Shown here piece by piece: positions 16,008 through 18,804 of a DNA stretch of 18,804 bases. Both the position numbers and the translations under genes were made by a program. This DNA is from CAYVKM01 sp964452045. Its GTDB lineage: Bacteria > Calditrichota > Calditrichia > RBG-13-44-9. Each line of letters starts with the position of its first letter. The first letter of the stretch is position 1. The notes beneath the pieces are model-generated. The model saw nothing but the letters and a program-made list of their open reading frames with translations. It was not told the DNA's origin and searched no databases. Location of the stretch: positions 1 through 18,804 of the forward strand of contig CAYVKM010000073.1 in NCBI GenBank assembly GCA_964452045.1, in the 5' to 3' direction.

Positions 16008-16612
16008 GTTTGACCGGTGCCGATCATTTCAGCCGTATTACCGGCCGTGGCGAGAGCTTCCACCAGAATCCAGGCAGTGGTTCGTTTACCAATGGCAGAA
16101 TCCGATCCCAACAATGCAACCTTCAAGGAGGTGACCTGCTCAATTTTACCATCGAAAAAATGCAACTCATTGCGGGGAGGGGTTTTTCGGATATCCCGGA
16201 TATGAACCCCATTTTCTTTCGCCAGCTGCACCATTTCCGGATCCTCGGATAAGAAATCGTGCAGACCACAGTCGACTTTCAAACCCAGCCGGATGGCATT
16301 CTTTACATCGGCCCGGGCTTCTTTACTCAGCCGTCCTCCATCCGGGGCCAGCCCCACCACCAGGTGAGTTGGCTTGGATGAGTTTTGTGAAGCGGCTTCA
16401 AAAGCCTGTTTGATGCTGGCATAAATGGGGATACCAGTCTTTCGATCATCTAATACTTCCCCGGCATCCTTACCGGCATAACGCGAATCGACCACAGATA
16501 AAATCCGGTAACGCTTTGTTTTACGGACCAGACCATGTGCGGTTTTTCCATTGGTGGTATTAAAAGCGCCCTGACAGTAAACAATGGCATTGCCTTCCGG
16601 AAATCTGCTCAC
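16008..16612 (-). CDS. DUF1611 / DgcN-family protein, 3' part lost in gap
   Basis: N-terminal ~202 residues of a DUF1611 protein; the founding characterised member, DgcN, is a D-glutamate N-acetyltransferase. The N-terminal Rossmann-like domain (about 1-145) shows GAFNTTNGKTAHGLVR, VVDSRYAG, VVGLAPDGG and GLHDFLSEDP. The second domain starts with the P-loop-like LLGSDSAIGKRTTA (about 170-183) and is cut at IGTGQ, the beginning of the conserved GTGQTG motif. Family members continue for well over 100 residues beyond this. The start is GTG at 16612, with a strong GGAGG 5 nt upstream, overlapping the preceding gene's stop (GTGA). On the far side of the gap, a frame ending ...KGQDKS-TGA at 15879, 1 nt before the next ATG, could be its true C-terminus. 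Confidence 0.88.
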
Positions 16613-17727
16613 GATTTCCTCCCGGTTAACATCACCACATAACGATCATTGGACAGGGCTTCTTTCCGGTGTTGTTCAATGAGTGCAATCAAACCGGCGG
16701 TTGATGCCGGCAGGACCAGAAATCCTTCACGCTCCCGTAGCATCCTGGAGAAAGAGAGCATGTTTTTATCTGTGGCATTGGATGCCCATCCTTTGGTTTG
16801 ACGTATTGCGGTAAGGGCATAATCGCCGTCAATAGAGTGCCAGTTGATCAATGGCTCGTTTACCGCAGATTCATGAATCACTTCCGGCTTTAAATCCTCG
16901 CACTGGGGTAAATTTTTAATAAAGGCCTGTACTATAGGATTCTTGCCATAAGAAGATCCAGCCACAATTCTAGGGATGCGGGAAGTTTTGCCCCTTCGGT
17001 ACAGACTCAGAAATCCCTTATAAATTCCGACCAGGGTGGTACCATTGGATACCGGAACAGCGACCAGGTAAGGGGCATCTCTCAGCTCATCATAAATTTC
17101 ATAGGCAATTTCGCCATATGCTCTTAGCTGCAGGGCAGTGTTTGCCCCGCCCGGATTGGCATCGTAAATCTCTTCCTGTTCGGCAGTCTCCCTCGAGACC
17201 AGGACCGCCCTTTCATAATCCCCCGGAACCCGTCTGATTTCCGAACCGTATTGGATCATCTCCTGCACCCGCTTGGTATGGTAACTCTCCGGAATATAGG
17301 TAATGCATCGCAAACCGGCAATCGAGGAGGCCAGGGCCATGGCCACCCCATAATTTCCACAGGTCGCCATAGTGATAGCATCAAAACCACGCCGGATGGC
17401 ATCCATCACCTGGGCAAAGGCAATCCGGTCTTTTTGCGTTCCGGAAGGATTGGATCCTTCGAACTTGAGATATATTTGACGAAAACCAACTTCCCTTTCA
17501 ATATTGCGGGCACGGGCCAGATGAGTATCCCCGACTTCGGATTCGAATACATCCTCAAAAGCTTCTAATCTTTCCCAGAGAGCCCGGTTCCGGTCGGCCG
17601 CAACCTGCTTCTGTTCTTCAACGCCGGTGAGGATTCCCGGAACCTCGGGAGAGGCACCATCCAGAAGATCGAATAGCTTTTCGCCATTTACGATTTCTTC
17701 GGTTTTATTATTATTTATTTCAGCCAT
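16609..17727 (-). CDS. threonine-synthase-like PLP-dependent enzyme
   Basis: Fold-type II PLP enzyme of the threonine synthase/dehydratase group. The PLP lysine is K99 in NPSGTQKDR, where ordinary threonine synthases have a SFKDR-type sequence. The loop that holds PLP O3' is CGNYG at 123-127, usually SGNTG/SGNAG. The phosphate-binding loop is SNGTT (227-231), followed by GIYKGF, instead of a Gly-rich GNGGN-type loop. So the scaffold and lysine are intact, but substrate-facing loops differ, and I would not call it threonine synthase. I use the ATG at 17727 (372 aa): GGAG lies 9 nt upstream, whereas the longer frame starts with TTG at 17790 and has no good site. Its stop overlaps the GTG of the DUF1611 gene, so the two are translationally coupled. 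It follows the deacetylase gene by 126 nt. Confidence 0.85.
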   Translation of the reverse strand: MAEINNNKTEEIVNGEKLFDLLDGASPEVPGILTGVEEQKQVAADRNRALWERLEAFEDVFESEVGDTHLARARNIEREVGFRQIYLKFEGSNPSGTQKDRIAFAQVMDAIRRGFDAITMATCGNYGVAMALASSIAGLRCITYIPESYHTKRVQEMIQYGSEIRRVPGDYERAVLVSRETAEQEEIYDANPGGANTALQLRAYGEIAYEIYDELRDAPYLVAVPVSNGTTLVGIYKGFLSLYRRGKTSRIPRIVAGSSYGKNPIVQAFIKNLPQCEDLKPEVIHESAVNEPLINWHSIDGDYALTAIRQTKGWASNATDKNMLSFSRMLREREGFLVLPASTAGLIALIEQHRKEALSNDRYVVMLTGRKS

Positions 17728-17853
17728 ATTGTTTTTCTCCGAAAAAGTATCCAGTTCAGTGATAAAAGATAAGCTAAACTTTATATCCAATCAAATTATC
17801 AATGGCGGATACGGAAATTTATTTTCATGTCCATACTCTTCGCTTAGTGTAGG

Positions 17854-18804
17854 CTACACCCCATACAGACTCGGCCACAACCCTTTGAAAAAATGCCGGG
17901 CATTTATCCCGATATTTCGATTATTATAGCCACCCTCTTGAACGATCAAGGTTGGTAGCTTTAATGTTCCAATTAATTTGCCATTCTCTTCAAAATCCTT
18001 TGCTTTCAAGCTCCAGGTCCCGGTGGGATCCCCTTTTGCCGGATCCAGACCAAAGGCAATCACCAAAAATCGAGGTTTAAATTTTTGAACCGAACGTAAT
18101 GTCTTTTCCAGCACTTCGCGATATTTTACCCCATCCACCTGCTCCGGAAGGGGATGATTAATGTTAAAACCTTTTCCTTCTGCAAATCCCTTCTCATCCT
18201 CAAAGCCACTGAAATAGGGATAGGCAAATCTGGGATGTCCATGGATAGAACAGGTTAGCACATCGGAGCGTTTATAGAAAATATCCTGCTGACCATTTCC
18301 ATGATGATAATCCACGTCCAGAATTGCCACTTTTCCCTGTTTGGATAAAAATTGAGCAGCAACAGCAGTTGAGTTAAAATAGCAAAATCCACCAAACGAG
18401 CGCTTTTCCGCATGATGACCCGGTGGCCGGACCAGTGCGTAGGCCATTTGCTGTCCTTCCAACAGGGCCTGCGCCGCGGTAAGGGTACAATCCACAGCCC
18501 GTTTTGCCGCCAGGTAGGCATTCAGGTTCAAGGGTGTAAAAGTATCGATACAATAATATCCCGCCCGTACCGACAGTTCTGTAGGAGGCCGTGCGGCATT
18601 CCGAATAGGGAAGACATAAGGATATACCGATTTAGTATTTCCAATATTCTGGCATACTTTTTTGAGATATTCCACAAAAGCAGCATCATGGACAGCTTTG
18701 ATATTGGATTCCGAAAAATGTTTTACTGTTACCTTGTTAAACAGACCGGTTGACTCAAGATGCTTCATGATGGAATTGATCCGGATGGGGGACTCCACAT
18801 ATCC
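17854..18804 (-). CDS. HDAC-like / acetylpolyamine amidohydrolase family deacetylase, 5' partial
   Basis: Zinc-dependent deacetylase of the arginase/deacetylase fold (histone deacetylase and acetylpolyamine amidohydrolase family). The frame is open to the window's right edge (reading ...GY-VESPIRI), so the first ~20 or more residues are outside. Numbering from the GTG at 18798: the His dyad is in RPPGHHAEK (H128-H129), and FGGFCYFN follows. DVDYHHG (161-167) gives zinc ligands D163 and H165; D252 in FGLDPAKGD is the third. Y291 in EGGYN is the transition-state tyrosine. All catalytic residues are present. Bacterial members remove acetyl groups from polyamines, small amines or other N-acetyl substrates. 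Here it leads a cluster with an N-acetyltransferase-type protein and an epimerase, which suggests an N-acetylated small molecule, an inference only. Confidence 0.9.
   Translation of the reverse strand, partial: GYVESPIRINSIMKHLESTGLFNKVTVKHFSESNIKAVHDAAFVEYLKKVCQNIGNTKSVYPYVFPIRNAARPPTELSVRAGYYCIDTFTPLNLNAYLAAKRAVDCTLTAAQALLEGQQMAYALVRPPGHHAEKRSFGGFCYFNSTAVAAQFLSKQGKVAILDVDYHHGNGQQDIFYKRSDVLTCSIHGHPRFAYPYFSGFEDEKGFAEGKGFNINHPLPEQVDGVKYREVLEKTLRSVQKFKPRFLVIAFGLDPAKGDPTGTWSLKAKDFEENGKLIGTLKLPTLIVQEGGYNNRNIGINARHFFKGLWPSLYGV

Noticed and set aside
13532..16612. One continuous ~1026-residue protein joining DUF1611, PP-loop and creatininase
   Set aside because: Continuity depends on a 100-N placeholder and would leave DUF1611 without the second half of its C-terminal domain. 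I split it into two genes.
17728..17790. Longer N-terminus for the PLP enzyme starting at TTG 17790
   Set aside because: No Shine-Dalgarno is found there, while ATG 17727 has GGAG 9 nt upstream; the extra residues do not look like part of the fold.
17847..17859. Palindrome GTGTAG-G-CTACAC at the deacetylase stop codon
   Set aside because: A single-base centre cannot form an RNA loop, there is no T-run, and it partly reflects coding sequence. It is probably chance.

Overview
The window is a piece of a bacterial chromosome of moderate GC content, judged by eye. It comes from a draft assembly: a run of exactly 100 N (15908-16007) is a scaffold gap. I see no tRNA, rRNA, CRISPR array, transposase or phage gene. 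The lineage cannot be fixed from this sequence. A lipoprotein with a 'YMPLNVGD' N-terminus, an outer-membrane TolC protein (so a Gram-negative envelope), a DUF1611 protein and a glycerate-type glycosyltransferase would fit an uncultured FCB-group organism (Calditrichota, Marinimicrobia or Bacteroidota-like). That is a low-confidence inference.

Region 1 (1-4714, + strand) holds five membrane-protein genes: a YihY/BrkB-family protein, a CorA Mg2+/Co2+ channel 2 nt downstream of it, a membrane-anchored diguanylate cyclase with intact GGDEF and I-site, a DUF2179/UPF0316 membrane protein and a small MscS channel. A possible diverged copy of a dispersed intergenic repeat lies between the last two.

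Region 2 (4746-8684, - strand) is a complete tripartite drug-efflux operon: EmrA-type adaptor, EmrB-type 14-TM MFS pump, then a TolC-family outer-membrane channel.

Region 3 (8685-11036, + strand) starts with an intergenic stretch holding candidate promoters in both directions and a 59-codon ORF. Then come a DUF3788 protein, a short-chain dehydrogenase and a lipoprotein of unknown function.

Region 4 (11066-18804, - strand) is the interesting part. Six co-directional genes run from the right edge leftwards: an HDAC/acetylpolyamine-amidohydrolase-type deacetylase (5' end outside the window), a threonine-synthase-like PLP enzyme, a DUF1611 (DgcN-type) protein cut by the assembly gap, a PP-loop/four-cysteine/creatininase fusion protein whose N-terminal half resembles the glutamyl epimerase MurL, an enolase-superfamily dipeptide/N-acyl-amino-acid epimerase, and a retaining GT-A glycosyltransferase resembling mannosyl/glucosylglycerate synthases. 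The central genes are tightly packed (a GTGA overlap and a 15-nt gap). DgcN-type N-acetyltransferases and DgcA-type enolase-superfamily racemases are known to act together on D-glutamate. Here they sit with a possible second, ATP-dependent epimerase, an amidohydrolase domain and a deacetylase. I infer a pathway that acylates, epimerises and deacylates an amino acid or short peptide, perhaps D-glutamate linked. The substrate cannot be read from sequence. The apparent continuous reading frame across the gap depends on the placeholder length and should not be taken as one protein.
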